Shown here in pieces: positions 33,488 through 44,593 of a DNA stretch of 64,000 nt. The translations under genes and the position numbers were made by a program. The DNA comes from Tautonia marina (GTDB taxonomy: Bacteria > Planctomycetota > Planctomycetia > Isosphaerales > Isosphaeraceae), in assembly GCF_009177065.1 (NCBI RefSeq), contig NZ_WEZF01000001.1, positions 372,001-436,000 of the forward strand. Direction: 5' to 3'. The stretch's first letter is position 1; the number at the start of each line of letters is the position of its first letter. Below the pieces are notes generated by a model, which did not search any database, was not told the DNA's origin, and saw nothing but the letters and a program-made list of their open reading frames with translations.

Positions 33488-35938
33488 TTAGACCATGCGA
33501 ACCAGTTTGCGAATGATCCATTCGCTCGTCAGGGCGATCATGAGCAGCGCGGCCAGCAGCGGGGCGTTCCAGAGTTCCTGGCGAGCTTCGAGAGTCCGCG
33601 TCACCTCTCGCATTGAAATAAGCTCATCCAGGCGTTCGATGTCGGTGAGTTCGAGTACCTGACCGCCGGTCAGGCGGGCCAGATCGTCGAGCAAGGGGCG
33701 GTTGAGGCTCGGTTCATCGACTTCTCGACGCGGGGGATCGACCCGAAAGGTCGTGGTCGAAACCCGAACGCCGGCCCCCGGATCCCCCGTCGTTGCCGGG
33801 ACGATCCGAAGCGTGTAAGCCCCGGCCGGATCGGCCGGGAAGGAGGCGGCCAGGGCGGCCGGATCGCTCGGGTCGCGTTCGAAGCGAATCGGCTCAGAAG
33901 GTTCACCGGCCCGCTCCAGTTCGGCGATCAGGTCGGACCCCTCGGCAATCGCCGATTCATCGGTGAACCGGACTTGCACGGCCACCGTTTCGCCCACGCG
34001 GTAGCTCTCCTTGCCCAGGACCACCTGAAACGGGAAGCGGCCCCCAAGGGCCTTGTTCCGTCCGACCCGGTCGATCAATCGGGCCCAGAACCCATCGAAA
34101 TAATCTTCCGAGAGATAACGCCACCGATAGGTGCTGTCGAATCCGAGGAACACCGTCCTTCCCGGCCCATACAGTTGCGAGGCGAGCAGGACATGCCGAC
34201 CGTACTGGTTCTGCATCCTCGGGTCGCCGTGCCGCGCGAGAACGGTTGCTCCGGGGCGGGCTCGGGTGACAGGGAAGCTCCAGTACATCCCCGGCAGACT
34301 GCTGAGAATGGCTCGGTTGCGGATCGGGTCAGGGTGGAAGGCAAAGATCGGATCGGCTCGTCCTTCATTGGTGAGATCGAGGACATACGTCCTCGCCGAG
34401 CTGAGCCGAACCTCGGCTTCGGTCCGATACAAGCCCGGATCACGAACAACCGGCAGAATGCGCGTCCACGACTCGCCGGGCACCACGCCTGCGTCCTCGT
34501 CGAACAGTTGCTGGGAATACAATTCACCCGCCACGAAGATGAGGCCGCCGGCATCGTTGCCCACGAAGTCGACGATCATCTGCTCCCACTCGGGGCCGAG
34601 CGCTTTCATATCAGGATCGACAAGCACCAGGGCGTCATACTTCGACAACTCCTCCCGCGAATTCGGGAGGCGAAGGATTGGCCGGTCACCGACCTGGCGA
34701 TAGCCCGGATCGGCGTGCTGAAGCCAGGCTACGAACTCAACCTGAGCGTCGCGTTGCATCGCATTGCGCAGGAACTGGATCTCCGGCGACGGCCCGCCGG
34801 CAATCAGCAAGACGCGAATCTGTTGCCGGACCACTCGAACGGCCGCGGCCGCGGTGTTGTCGTCGAGGGTCAGCTCCGGCCCGGCGTCCTTGATGCGAGC
34901 GCGAAACTCATACGAGCCGACTACATTTGGAGTAATCTGGAAGAGTTCCCGTGTCAACTGGCCGTCCTCGCCGAGCGCAACCCGACGTTCCTCAACCGCC
35001 TCCCACTCCCCTTGATTCATCCGGCGTTCGAGCGTGAGCGTGGCCTCGGCATCCTGCAATCCGCTGGCATCCACCACGGCGGCCAGGGTCATCGGGTCTC
35101 GGACGAAGGCGACGGGGCTGACCTCCAGGTCGGCCAGGCGAACGTTCCTCGGGCCTTCCTCCGATCCGGCTGCCACGGCAAAAATGGGAATCCCTTGATT
35201 CGCTGCCGCCTCGGCCACGCGAACGGGGTCTTCGCCCGCATTGGATCGGCCATCGCTGATGAGGACCACCCCCGCAACCGGCCGTCCCCGGTAGCGTGTC
35301 AGGACGCCCCGCAACGCATCACCAAGCGGAGAAATTGCACGATCGGCCTCGATCGCATCCAGCGAGTCCGGCCGATCCGGTGACGAGGCCGCCGCCTGGC
35401 CGGCCGACTCCAGGGTGTCGAGCGATACCGAACGACCCTCGCCCAGCCGATCCAGATGAGGAGCCAACGCCCTGCGCACGAGGTCGATACGAGGCGTTTC
35501 CCGAAGTCGATCGGCCGGCGCCTTGCCTCCTTCCGAGGTGATCCCGAGCAACGTTGCGACCGACGATGCCCGTGCCTCATCCGAGTACGGATCAGAAAAG
35601 CGCATGCTTTCTGAATGATCCACAATCATCAAGAGATGCGAGGGAATGGTCTCGCGGCGGCTGGTGATCAGAACCGGTTCGGTGAGCATGGCCACGACCG
35701 CCAGCAAGGCCACCGTGCGCAGGCCAACGATCACGGCTCGCCGGGATCGGCTCAGATCGCTGCGTTCCCGTCGGGCCAGGAACCAGATTGCCACCATGAT
35801 TCCCGGCAGCACCAGCGCCAGGAACAGGAGGCTCCCGCCTCCCGGCAGGGCCGAAAGCTCCAGCCGAGCCTCGCCGACCATCTCGGCCCCCGGCGACGGT
35901 TCGATGCCCAGCATGTGCTGCCAGAGACTGCGGTTCAT
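33488..35938 (-). CDS. VWA-domain membrane protein with glutamine-amidotransferase-like region
   Basis: The protein has 816 residues from ATG 35938 (a TTG at 35974 is possible but leaves a polar lead). Two N-terminal helices enclose a basic loop. Next comes a von Willebrand A domain with the MIDAS motif DHSES in LLMIVDHSESMRF and the VAGVVLISDGRSNAGEDP segment. A beta-rich middle is followed by an amidotransferase-like fold (IRVLLIAGGPSPEIQFLRNAM, YDALVLVDPDMKALG). A final membrane helix (PLLAALLMIALTSEWIIRKL) ends the protein. It resembles BatA-linked proteins of the Bat/MoxR stress systems. It probably binds Mg2+ and a partner subunit. Confidence 0.78.
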   Translation of the reverse strand: MNRSLWQHMLGIEPSPGAEMVGEARLELSALPGGGSLLFLALVLPGIMVAIWFLARRERSDLSRSRRAVIVGLRTVALLAVVAMLTEPVLITSRRETIPSHLLMIVDHSESMRFSDPYSDEARASSVATLLGITSEGGKAPADRLRETPRIDLVRRALAPHLDRLGEGRSVSLDTLESAGQAAASSPDRPDSLDAIEADRAISPLGDALRGVLTRYRGRPVAGVVLISDGRSNAGEDPVRVAEAAANQGIPIFAVAAGSEEGPRNVRLADLEVSPVAFVRDPMTLAAVVDASGLQDAEATLTLERRMNQGEWEAVEERRVALGEDGQLTRELFQITPNVVGSYEFRARIKDAGPELTLDDNTAAAAVRVVRQQIRVLLIAGGPSPEIQFLRNAMQRDAQVEFVAWLQHADPGYRQVGDRPILRLPNSREELSKYDALVLVDPDMKALGPEWEQMIVDFVGNDAGGLIFVAGELYSQQLFDEDAGVVPGESWTRILPVVRDPGLYRTEAEVRLSSARTYVLDLTNEGRADPIFAFHPDPIRNRAILSSLPGMYWSFPVTRARPGATVLARHGDPRMQNQYGRHVLLASQLYGPGRTVFLGFDSTYRWRYLSEDYFDGFWARLIDRVGRNKALGGRFPFQVVLGKESYRVGETVAVQVRFTDESAIAEGSDLIAELERAGEPSEPIRFERDPSDPAALAASFPADPAGAYTLRIVPATTGDPGAGVRVSTTTFRVDPPRREVDEPSLNRPLLDDLARLTGGQVLELTDIERLDELISMREVTRTLEARQELWNAPLLAALLMIALTSEWIIRKLVRMV

Positions 35939-35981
35939 GACGGATTCGTGTCGAGAGGAATGGTTTTGACTCAAACGCGTG

Positions 35982-38156
35982 TTAGCGCGATCGGCCGATC
36001 CAGGCGGTCAGCATCGGCTCGGCAATCATCAAGGCCAGCAATCCCCAGGCGAGGGCTCGCCAGAGTTCCCGTCCCGTCGGAGCCAGGAGAGCGTCGGTTC
36101 CACTTCGAGCCGAGGCAAGCTCCACCTCCAGCGGGCTGAGCAGTTGCGTCAGTTCGTCGCGGCCGATCCGGTCGAGTTCGCTCTCGATCGGGTCGGGGTT
36201 TGCGGCCGAGAGATCACTCTGAGCACCAAGTGGCCCCTCGCTCCAGGTGATGCGGTACAGGCCGGCGCGGCGGGTGTCGAGAACATCAATGGCAAGGGAT
36301 GTGCTGGGGCTCTCGTCCGCCGATGCGTTGATCGGGACGGCGTTCAGTACCCGGGGCTCGGCATCATTGGGTGGGAACAGGCGAATGTCGCTGAGCGACT
36401 GGCTCGACTCGACCACGTTCCGGATCGGTTCGCCGGCCGTGACGATCTTCGCCAGCGGGGTGGCCCGCGCGGTTCCTCGGACGGCTTCTCGAATCGCAAG
36501 GACAAAGCTCGGCTCGACCGGCCAGTCGTTACCGTCGCGGTCGGCCGTGGTGGTCCAGAGCAAGACCCGCCCCTCGCCAACGATCCGCTCGATCACCGCC
36601 GGCGATCGCTCGGGATCGTTCCAACGAGCGAGAACTCGAACGTCACCCTCGGAATCCTCCGCCGATTCCTCGACCGTCATGATTTGCCGCGCTGCCACCC
36701 GCTCCAGGGCCGAGGGCCGAAGCTCCAGCAATGCTTCCAGCGGAGACGGTCGCACGGGCTCGATGATGACCCCGCGAATCTCCTGATCGACCATGGCCCG
36801 CATCCGAGCGGGTAGCAGGCGGGCCTCGTCGCGATCGAGCAGATCATGATACGAGCCAACGTCCATCCGAGCGCCCGCAAAGATCATCAGGCCCATGCCG
36901 TCCCGCACCAAGCGGATCAGCCGGTCGGCCTGCTCGGGAGTCGGTGCGGCGACATTGGCAAGAATGAGGACATCAGGAAGTTCTAGCCGGTTCGACAGAA
37001 AATCGTCCTCCTGTACCACCTCAACCCGCCAGGCGTCCGCGTCTCCCACGCCGATCGAAAGCGGAGCGGCCAGGTAATCGACCTCGCCTCCAAACGGTTC
37101 CGAGGACGGCTCGCCGTCGACCAGACGGATGCGAAGCGCTTCCTTCACCTCCACCGCGGCCCAGCGGCGGTTGTCGCCGGGCATGGAGTCCTCGGGCAGC
37201 TCGATGGCCAGGTCGTGCGGGCCGGGGCCGGGGAATCGGACGGTGATCGGCACGCGGGCGACCGAATTCGGGGCGATCTCCGGCAAGGGGAACTCGGTCG
37301 GGGCGTCATCGACGCGGAGGATCGCCGAGACTCCCGCGATGGTTCGCGGTGAATCGTTCCGGATCGTCGCCTCCCATCGGCTCTCGGCATCGGCCAGGAT
37401 CGTCCGGTCCATCGGTTCCAGGGCCTCCACCGCGAGGTTCCCCGCACGATCGCCGTCGTCTCCGACGTCCACGATCCGGACAACGAGCCCGCGCTCCTGC
37501 CACGCTCGGGCGATCGGCCCGACCCCCTCGTCCCAGCCCGATCGACGTAAATCCGTAATGATCGTCAGTTGCTGCGTCGGGAACGTGCACGATTCCAGGA
37601 CTCCGTTCAGACCTTCGAACACGGCGGGCCAGGCCGTGTGCGTCTCGGTCGGGCTGAGGCCCAGGGCGGCGTTCGCCAGTTCGTCCTGACGACTGCCTTC
37701 CACTTCGAGCAGGACCGGAACCCCCGGCATCGAGGTCGTCACCAGCGAGCAGCGGTCCTGCGGCCTTGCCTGGGAGAGCAGGGCCGCGGCGACCTCTCGG
37801 GCCTGTTGAAACGCCGGAGGGCCTTCGCCGACGTATCCCATGCTCAAGGAATCATCCACCAGCACGATCCGGCTCGTCCGGCTTCCCGGCCCGGCCCAGC
37901 CTTCCAGGCCGGTCGGGTCGAGGATCGGCCGCGCGAGCATGAGAAAAAGAAGAATTGGCAACGCTATGCGCAAAAGCAAAAGCAGCCACTGTTCGATCTG
38001 GAGCCGACGCCGGTTGCGGCGTACCGTCAGCTTCAGCAGGCGCATCGGTGCCCAATCCACACGGCGGAACCGGCGGCGGTTCAAGAGGTGGATGATGAGC
38101 GGGACCGCGCCCAGCAAGGTTCCCCAAAGGAGCAGGGGGGTGAGGAAGGTCATCAT
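35982..38156 (-). CDS. BatA-domain and VWA-containing membrane protein
   Basis: The protein has 724 residues. The first about 80 residues are the aerotolerance BatA N-terminal domain: FLTPLLLWGTLLGAVPLIIH, then LLNRRRFRRVDWAPMRLLK, then a second helix. A VWA domain with MIDAS DDSLS in IVLVDDSLSMGYVG follows, then beta-rich repeats and a C-terminal helix (LWRALAWGLLALMIAEPMLT). Such proteins associate with DUF58 and MoxR subunits, whose genes follow immediately (3 bases separate it from DUF58). The upstream start is clear because no other in-frame initiator precedes the BatA domain. Confidence 0.85.
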   Translation of the reverse strand: MMTFLTPLLLWGTLLGAVPLIIHLLNRRRFRRVDWAPMRLLKLTVRRNRRRLQIEQWLLLLLRIALPILLFLMLARPILDPTGLEGWAGPGSRTSRIVLVDDSLSMGYVGEGPPAFQQAREVAAALLSQARPQDRCSLVTTSMPGVPVLLEVEGSRQDELANAALGLSPTETHTAWPAVFEGLNGVLESCTFPTQQLTIITDLRRSGWDEGVGPIARAWQERGLVVRIVDVGDDGDRAGNLAVEALEPMDRTILADAESRWEATIRNDSPRTIAGVSAILRVDDAPTEFPLPEIAPNSVARVPITVRFPGPGPHDLAIELPEDSMPGDNRRWAAVEVKEALRIRLVDGEPSSEPFGGEVDYLAAPLSIGVGDADAWRVEVVQEDDFLSNRLELPDVLILANVAAPTPEQADRLIRLVRDGMGLMIFAGARMDVGSYHDLLDRDEARLLPARMRAMVDQEIRGVIIEPVRPSPLEALLELRPSALERVAARQIMTVEESAEDSEGDVRVLARWNDPERSPAVIERIVGEGRVLLWTTTADRDGNDWPVEPSFVLAIREAVRGTARATPLAKIVTAGEPIRNVVESSQSLSDIRLFPPNDAEPRVLNAVPINASADESPSTSLAIDVLDTRRAGLYRITWSEGPLGAQSDLSAANPDPIESELDRIGRDELTQLLSPLEVELASARSGTDALLAPTGRELWRALAWGLLALMIAEPMLTAWIGRSR

Positions 38157-39054
38157 GGGTCAGGACCGCCCCGCCTGTCGGGCCGCTCGATCGGCGTCCA
38201 ATCGCGAATGCAGGAAGATGCTCAAAGCGTCGGCCAGTGGCTCGTCGGTGACGAACCGTACATGGTCATAGCCCCGCTGGCCGCATTCACGACGCACGTT
38301 CTCCAGAAACTCCTCCATCGCCTTGCGGTACTCGCGGCGAAAGCCCCACGGCTCGGCGAACAGTTCCTCGTCCCCCTCGATGTCCTTGAAAATGGTCGGC
38401 CCATCGAAGGGTAAGTCCAGCTCGTCACGGTCGAGGATCTGAAGGATCAGGGCCTCGTGCCCCTGAAATCGTAGACGATTGAGGCTGTCGTACAATCCTT
38501 CGGGATCGGTGAATAGATCGGAAACCACCACGACGACGCTCCGCCGCTTGAGCTGCCCGGCGAGCGATCGCAGCAAGCCGCCCAGGTCGGTTGTGCGGCT
38601 CGGGGCGCAGCGTTCGAGTTGCGCCGTCATCGCCACGATCTGCGCCTGGGTGGCGTTCGGCGGCAGGGTTTCGGTGGCCTTCTCATCGAACAGGACCAGG
38701 CCGACCGGGTCTTGTTGCTTGACCAGGAGCAAGGCGAGCGAGACGACCAGGGTGGCTGCGTAGTCGAACTTGGAGAGCGCCGCCCGAGTCCCTTTGTACG
38801 CCATCGATGCGCTCGCATCGACGACAAAGGTCACGCGTACATTGCTTTCCTGTTCGTATTGCTTGATGTAGTGTCGATCGGATCGAGCGAAGACGCGCCA
38901 GTCGAGCCGCCGGAGGTCCTCGCCGGGCGAGTATTCGCGGTACGAGGCGAACTCGATGTTGAAGCCGAGGAACGGGCTGCGGTGCTGACCGCTGATCGCT
39001 CCTTCGGCCAGGCGTCGGGAGCGGAGCGTCAGGTCGGCGATCCGGGCGATCGCG

Positions 39055-40101
<1,047 letters not shown>

Positions 40102-40134
40102 GAGGCCGTCCCTTTCGTCGGAAATCCCATCCGT

Positions 40135-41238
40135 TCAACGCTGGAAGACGGGAAGATATTTGAACGGAAGTTGCAGGATGATGGTGGCGATCGACGTCCC
40201 GTAGACCTCGCCGATCCCGTCGCCGTTCCACGAGCCGTCGTCGCCTTGCAGGCCCATCAGGTGGTCGCGCGTCTCGGGAAAATAGTCATCCCAGTAGTCA
40301 TCACCAGCCATGTAGAACGCCTGGGCGGCGTAGAGGTGGGCGTAATACGTGTGCCCGCCCCCCTTATGCCAGGCGTCAGTCGCCTGGAAGGCGTCCCAAA
40401 CATACTTGAGACAATCGGTGGCGATCGGGCTGTCGAACTGCCCCGAGTTGTACAGGGTGGCCACTGCCGCGGCCGAGATGGGCAGGCGGGGACCTCCCCC
40501 CGAGCCGAGCGAGTAGGCAATGCCCCCCTCCGGCGTCCGGCACTTTTCCAGGTAGTTCCCTGCTTCCTCGATGACCGCAGGCGGTACGACGAACCCGGCG
40601 TTATGGGCCGCCCGAAGGGCCTGAACCTGGGTGACGGTCACCGAACCTTCGTCGCCGGTGCCGGGCACGTAGGTCCAGCCGCCGTGGATGCTCTGCCCTC
40701 GGGCGGTCAGGATCACCGCCTTGCGGATCGCCTCGCGGACCTCGCGCCGGAGCGATTCCTTGGTGATCATGCCGTACACCGACGCCAGAAACATCAAGGC
40801 AAAGCCGTGCCCGTGCATCGGCTGGCCGTTGTCCTGGCTCGGTCCGGTGAGGAGGCCCGAGGGGGTCGAGCAGCGCACCAGGAACTCGACCGCTCCTTGC
40901 ACGTGCTTCGCGTACGGGCCTCGCGTGGGCGAATCGCCATGAGCCAGAAACGCCGTGCCCGCCAGGCCGGTCATGGCCACCGGATACGCCTGGCCGCCGC
41001 CGATGATCCACGAGCCGTCGTCGGCCTGGGTGCTGGCCAGGTAATCGGTTCCTCGTTCCACGGCACGGAGGGTTTCGGGCGTCAGGTGTTTGGGCAAGAC
41101 CTGCCCACTGTCCTGGCCCCTGGCGATCCGCCCTGCGAGCCCTCCGGCGATCAGCCCTCCCAGGCATTGACCAAGGAACGCACGACGATCGGCGGGTGGT
41201 TGTAGGTGCATGTCATGATTCGCCGATCGCTTGCTCAT
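40135..41238 (-). CDS. Prenyltransferase/squalene oxidase repeat protein (Tat signal)
   Basis: The protein has 367 residues. It begins with a twin-arginine-type leader (DRRAFLGQCLGGLIAGGLAG). The rest is an alpha/alpha barrel repeat of the squalene-cyclase/prenyltransferase type, with motifs such as YLASTQADDGSWIIGGGQAY, ALRAAHNAGFVVPP and LMGLQGDDGSWNGDG. Catalytic DXDD or Zn-ligand sets are not evident, so it may bind rather than convert a substrate. Such proteins recur beside MoxR/VWA operons in planctomycetes, as far as I recall. Its start overlaps the SIMPL gene by four bases. Confidence 0.82.
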   Translation of the reverse strand: MSKRSANHDMHLQPPADRRAFLGQCLGGLIAGGLAGRIARGQDSGQVLPKHLTPETLRAVERGTDYLASTQADDGSWIIGGGQAYPVAMTGLAGTAFLAHGDSPTRGPYAKHVQGAVEFLVRCSTPSGLLTGPSQDNGQPMHGHGFALMFLASVYGMITKESLRREVREAIRKAVILTARGQSIHGGWTYVPGTGDEGSVTVTQVQALRAAHNAGFVVPPAVIEEAGNYLEKCRTPEGGIAYSLGSGGGPRLPISAAAVATLYNSGQFDSPIATDCLKYVWDAFQATDAWHKGGGHTYYAHLYAAQAFYMAGDDYWDDYFPETRDHLMGLQGDDGSWNGDGIGEVYGTSIATIILQLPFKYLPVFQR

Positions 41239-42125
41239 GGCGTGTCGGCTCCCTCGTCCTCGGCGGGGCGAAGTTGGAACCGCACGAGCAATTCGACCCG
41301 TACAGGAACGTCTTGCAACCGGTTCGATTCGAGCCGCCCCTCGCGTGGGGGCTCCTCGTTCGGGAGCACGACCCGGGTGACGTTGGCGATTGGATCGCCC
41401 GGCCTTGAGAGTTCCTGGATCGCGACGATCGGGCCTAGCTCGGTCTCGCTCAGACGGGCGATCCGCTCGGCGCGGGCCCTGGCGTCGGCGATAGCTGCCT
41501 CATAGGCCTGTTCCTGCACCGCGTCGAAATCCTCGACGACGAACCGGACGAGGCTCAGGTCGATCCCCCGGGAGCTGTACTGATACGGATTGACCCCCGG
41601 AGGAGGGCCGACGATCCCCCCGGCATCCTGCGCCACGTCGAGCAGGCGGGCGACGAGCTGCAACAACTCCTCCTCGTCGCGTCCTTCAATCGCGGAGCAG
41701 CGCACGACGAGCTTCCGGGAAAGCTGTACCTCGGGCTTGGCGCTCAGGGTCGCTCGGGGGTCGATGCCGCCGTACTGGTTTGGGGACGGCCCTTTCTGAT
41801 CAACGAGCAATCCGAGTTCCGCGACCTCAACCTGATCGAGCTTCAGGTTCTCGAACGCCTCCTCGATCCGCGCCTTGGCGTCTCGGTACTTGACGATCGC
41901 GTCGGCTGTCAGCTCCGAGGCCGAGGCGACCTGGAGGTCGATCTCCATCAGGTCCGGCCGGGCATAGGCGGTCGCCTTGCCCGAGACGGTGATCCCCTCG
42001 ATGTTCTCGGTTGTTTGGGTGCGCCGAGTCTGGGCCACCTGGCCGAGGACGTCGCGGGCCTCCAGGCCCAGGCCGATCATCATGATGAGGACCGCGGCCG
42101 TCACGACCGATCGCGTTGTTCGCAT
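41235..42125 (-). CDS. SIMPL (DUF541) domain protein
   Basis: The protein has 296 residues from ATG 42125, which has AGGAG about nine bases upstream and directly follows the propeller gene's stop. An N-terminal signal segment (VVTAAVLIMMIGLGLEARDVLG) precedes the SIMPL/DUF541 domain: NIEGITVSGKATAYARPDLM, LQVASASELTADAI and the C-terminal AIADARARAERIARL. The family is envelope-located and linked to oxidative stress and signalling (YggE-like), with no known enzyme activity. Confidence 0.83.
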   Translation of the reverse strand: MRTTRSVVTAAVLIMMIGLGLEARDVLGQVAQTRRTQTTENIEGITVSGKATAYARPDLMEIDLQVASASELTADAIVKYRDAKARIEEAFENLKLDQVEVAELGLLVDQKGPSPNQYGGIDPRATLSAKPEVQLSRKLVVRCSAIEGRDEEELLQLVARLLDVAQDAGGIVGPPPGVNPYQYSSRGIDLSLVRFVVEDFDAVQEQAYEAAIADARARAERIARLSETELGPIVAIQELSRPGDPIANVTRVVLPNEEPPREGRLESNRLQDVPVRVELLVRFQLRPAEDEGADTP

Positions 42126-42126
42126 C

Positions 42127-44313
42127 TCACTGCTCTCCTTCGTCGGTCGTTTGCGCAGAGGCATCGTCGAGGTTCAAGTCGAGATCCTTCTCACGGGGGC
42201 GACGCTCGTAGGCCGCAATCGTTCGGTTCGACACTGCGATGAGCAAGCGATCGGTCAGCAGCAGATCGCCGCCGATCGATCCAGTGTCGTCTCCCCGGAC
42301 GATCCGCCGCACGCGGCCGGTCTGCGGGTCCAGCTCGAAGATGCCCCGAGGGGTCAGGTGCCAGATGCCGTCGTCTCGAATGATCGGGCGGCCGTCGTAG
42401 CTGCCGCCGGGCAATCGGATCGACCACTGCAACCTCTCGGAATCGACATCAAGCGCATCGACTTCCGGCCCTCCGAGGATCACCGAGCGTCCGACCGCTC
42501 CCAGCAATCGGGCCGATTGGGACATCGGCCGGTCCCACCGCAGGGTCATCCGGTCCGGGTCGATGGCGGCGATCCGGCCCGACTTGGCCCCTTTCACCAC
42601 GAGCGCTCCGTCGACCTCGATCGGACGACCCGCGACCGTCACCGGGTCCGGCACGCGGTTCGAGGAAAAGAAGACTCGCCCGCCGGTTCCCGACACCGGC
42701 TCGGTCTCATAGGCATAGCCCCAGGCCAGATCCCCCGTCTCGGCGTCCAGCCGAACGAGCACTCCCGCGTGGGTGTCGAGAAAGACCGCCCCCCCTCGGT
42801 GCACGAGCTGCGGCTGAGCCTCCTGAAACGGCATTCCGTAATAAATCCGCTGCTGGCCTTGCCGAAGCGTGCCGACCTCGGCCTTCCAGAGGACCGTGCC
42901 GTCGCTCGGCTCGATCGCCAGCACGAACAGGCCCGGCCCCTGCTGGGGTTGCTGGTTCGTCGCCGACCTGGCGACGATGAAGACCCGATCGCCGACGGGC
43001 AGGGGGGGGCCGATCGGGTCGAGGTTGGCCATCTCCGTCAGGTCGGTCGATTGCCAGACCACGTCTCCCGAGTCCGCTCGACGGCACACCAGGCGATACG
43101 GCGCATTGTAACTCTGGTCACGGACGTCCCGTTCGAGACTCAGCACCCGCTCACCCACGGCGACAATCAGATAGCGGGTGGGGTCGATGACTCTCCCTTG
43201 ATTCTGTGAGACCGCCGCATTCAGGTCGTGAAACGGGGCCGATCGCCAGAGCATCTTGCCGGTGTCCAGATCCACCGCGAAGAGGTGGCTCAGGTAATTC
43301 ACAAACAGCCGAGATCCGTCCGTTGCCGTTCCCGGCACCGCCAGGCTGAACGGGTTGGCCTTCCACTGTTGCAGCTCTTGCTCCGACATCCCGGCGACGA
43401 CCGAATCGCCGAACCGCACCTGCCAGGCCGCCTCTTGCAATTCGCCGAGAACCGGCGCGGCCTCCTCGGCATTGGCCGAAGGGGAGCGCTCTGCCGCTTC
43501 CTCCGTCATGACCTGATCGAGGAACACGTTGGGATCGACCCTCGACCCGGCAATGAGCACCTGCTCGCCGGCGTATCGATCCCGGATCTCCTGGCGAAGC
43601 TCCTCTGCCTCCGAGGCTCGCCCCGCCCGGTGCAGCGCCAGGGCCGCTTTCACGGCGATCTGGGCCGGAGGGAGGTCGGAATCGGGATACTCCCGGAGGA
43701 TCGCCAGCCAGCACCCGGCCGCCCGATCGAACCGCCCGTCTTCAAAATACAGGTCACCCAGCCGATCAGCCGCGTCATCTCCGGCCGAGGTGAGGAACGA
43801 GGCGGCAAAGAGCCGTTCGAGCGTCTCCTGCTCGGCGTCGCCGACGGCCTGATCGAGCAGACGTTGCGCCTCGGCATCGGCGAACAGACGGTAGGCTTCG
43901 CGTCCTTCGGGGGGAAGGGTCGCCAGCAAGGCGCGCCGACGCTCGGAGACTCGGATGATGAAGCCATCGTCCCGATCGACGAACCGTTTGTTCTGCTCGT
44001 CGGGAATGCCGTCGAGCGCTTTGAAGGCCCGTTCCCAGGCCGATCGACGGGCAAACCGTTCGAAGTCGTCGATCGCTTCCTTCACCTCGGTCGAGGCCGG
44101 TGGAAGCTGGATCGGCCGCCCCGGCTCCTCGTTCGAGAGCGGCGGGGCCACCATCTCCATCATGACCTGGCCGAGTGCCGAGCTCGCCCCGAACCCGAGT
44201 CCAGTCCCGAGGGCGCCCACCACGCACCCCAGGGCAAGCCAGCCTTTCCGCTTCGGCGTCGTTCGGAAGCAATCGACCGACCGGGACCAACCATACCGGA
44301 ATCGTCGAATCAC
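42127..44313 (-). CDS. PQQ-like beta-propeller protein (BamB-like)
   Basis: The protein has 728 residues from GTG 44313, chosen because GGGGA lies seven bases upstream; longer starts give an Arg-rich lead without a signal. A signal peptide (LALGCVVGALGTGLGFGASSALG) is followed by helical TPR-like repeats (about 30-300). Then come beta-propeller blades with repeats such as LAWGYAYETEP, GRIAAIDPDRMTLRWDRP and SDVVWQST-like AGSDGVVWQST-type cores ending in Trp. Binding of a quinone cofactor is not indicated; a scaffold role in the envelope is more likely. It is the first gene of the minus-strand series. Confidence 0.78.
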   Translation of the reverse strand: MIRRFRYGWSRSVDCFRTTPKRKGWLALGCVVGALGTGLGFGASSALGQVMMEMVAPPLSNEEPGRPIQLPPASTEVKEAIDDFERFARRSAWERAFKALDGIPDEQNKRFVDRDDGFIIRVSERRRALLATLPPEGREAYRLFADAEAQRLLDQAVGDAEQETLERLFAASFLTSAGDDAADRLGDLYFEDGRFDRAAGCWLAILREYPDSDLPPAQIAVKAALALHRAGRASEAEELRQEIRDRYAGEQVLIAGSRVDPNVFLDQVMTEEAAERSPSANAEEAAPVLGELQEAAWQVRFGDSVVAGMSEQELQQWKANPFSLAVPGTATDGSRLFVNYLSHLFAVDLDTGKMLWRSAPFHDLNAAVSQNQGRVIDPTRYLIVAVGERVLSLERDVRDQSYNAPYRLVCRRADSGDVVWQSTDLTEMANLDPIGPPLPVGDRVFIVARSATNQQPQQGPGLFVLAIEPSDGTVLWKAEVGTLRQGQQRIYYGMPFQEAQPQLVHRGGAVFLDTHAGVLVRLDAETGDLAWGYAYETEPVSGTGGRVFFSSNRVPDPVTVAGRPIEVDGALVVKGAKSGRIAAIDPDRMTLRWDRPMSQSARLLGAVGRSVILGGPEVDALDVDSERLQWSIRLPGGSYDGRPIIRDDGIWHLTPRGIFELDPQTGRVRRIVRGDDTGSIGGDLLLTDRLLIAVSNRTIAAYERRPREKDLDLNLDDASAQTTDEGEQ

Positions 44314-44593
44314 GAGGCTTCCCCGAATGGATACACACTCATGAAGGCTCAAGACAGCACTGTTGTATCGAGGTTGTCCCCGAGTGAGCAAGCGAATTCT
44401 TTCGGATTTCCTTGCAGTCATGGTCGCCCTGATTCGCGCCTGCGTCCTTTCACGCCAGACGGGCTCACCGCTCGACCGATTCGATCTCACCTCGTATGAT
44501 CGCGCCGACGTGGCTCGGCCTTGCCTCCGGCCCCTTGGGTCTCGAAATCCGGCACTCGAACGTTGGTCGCAGAGTTTTTAAGGAATTCGTCCG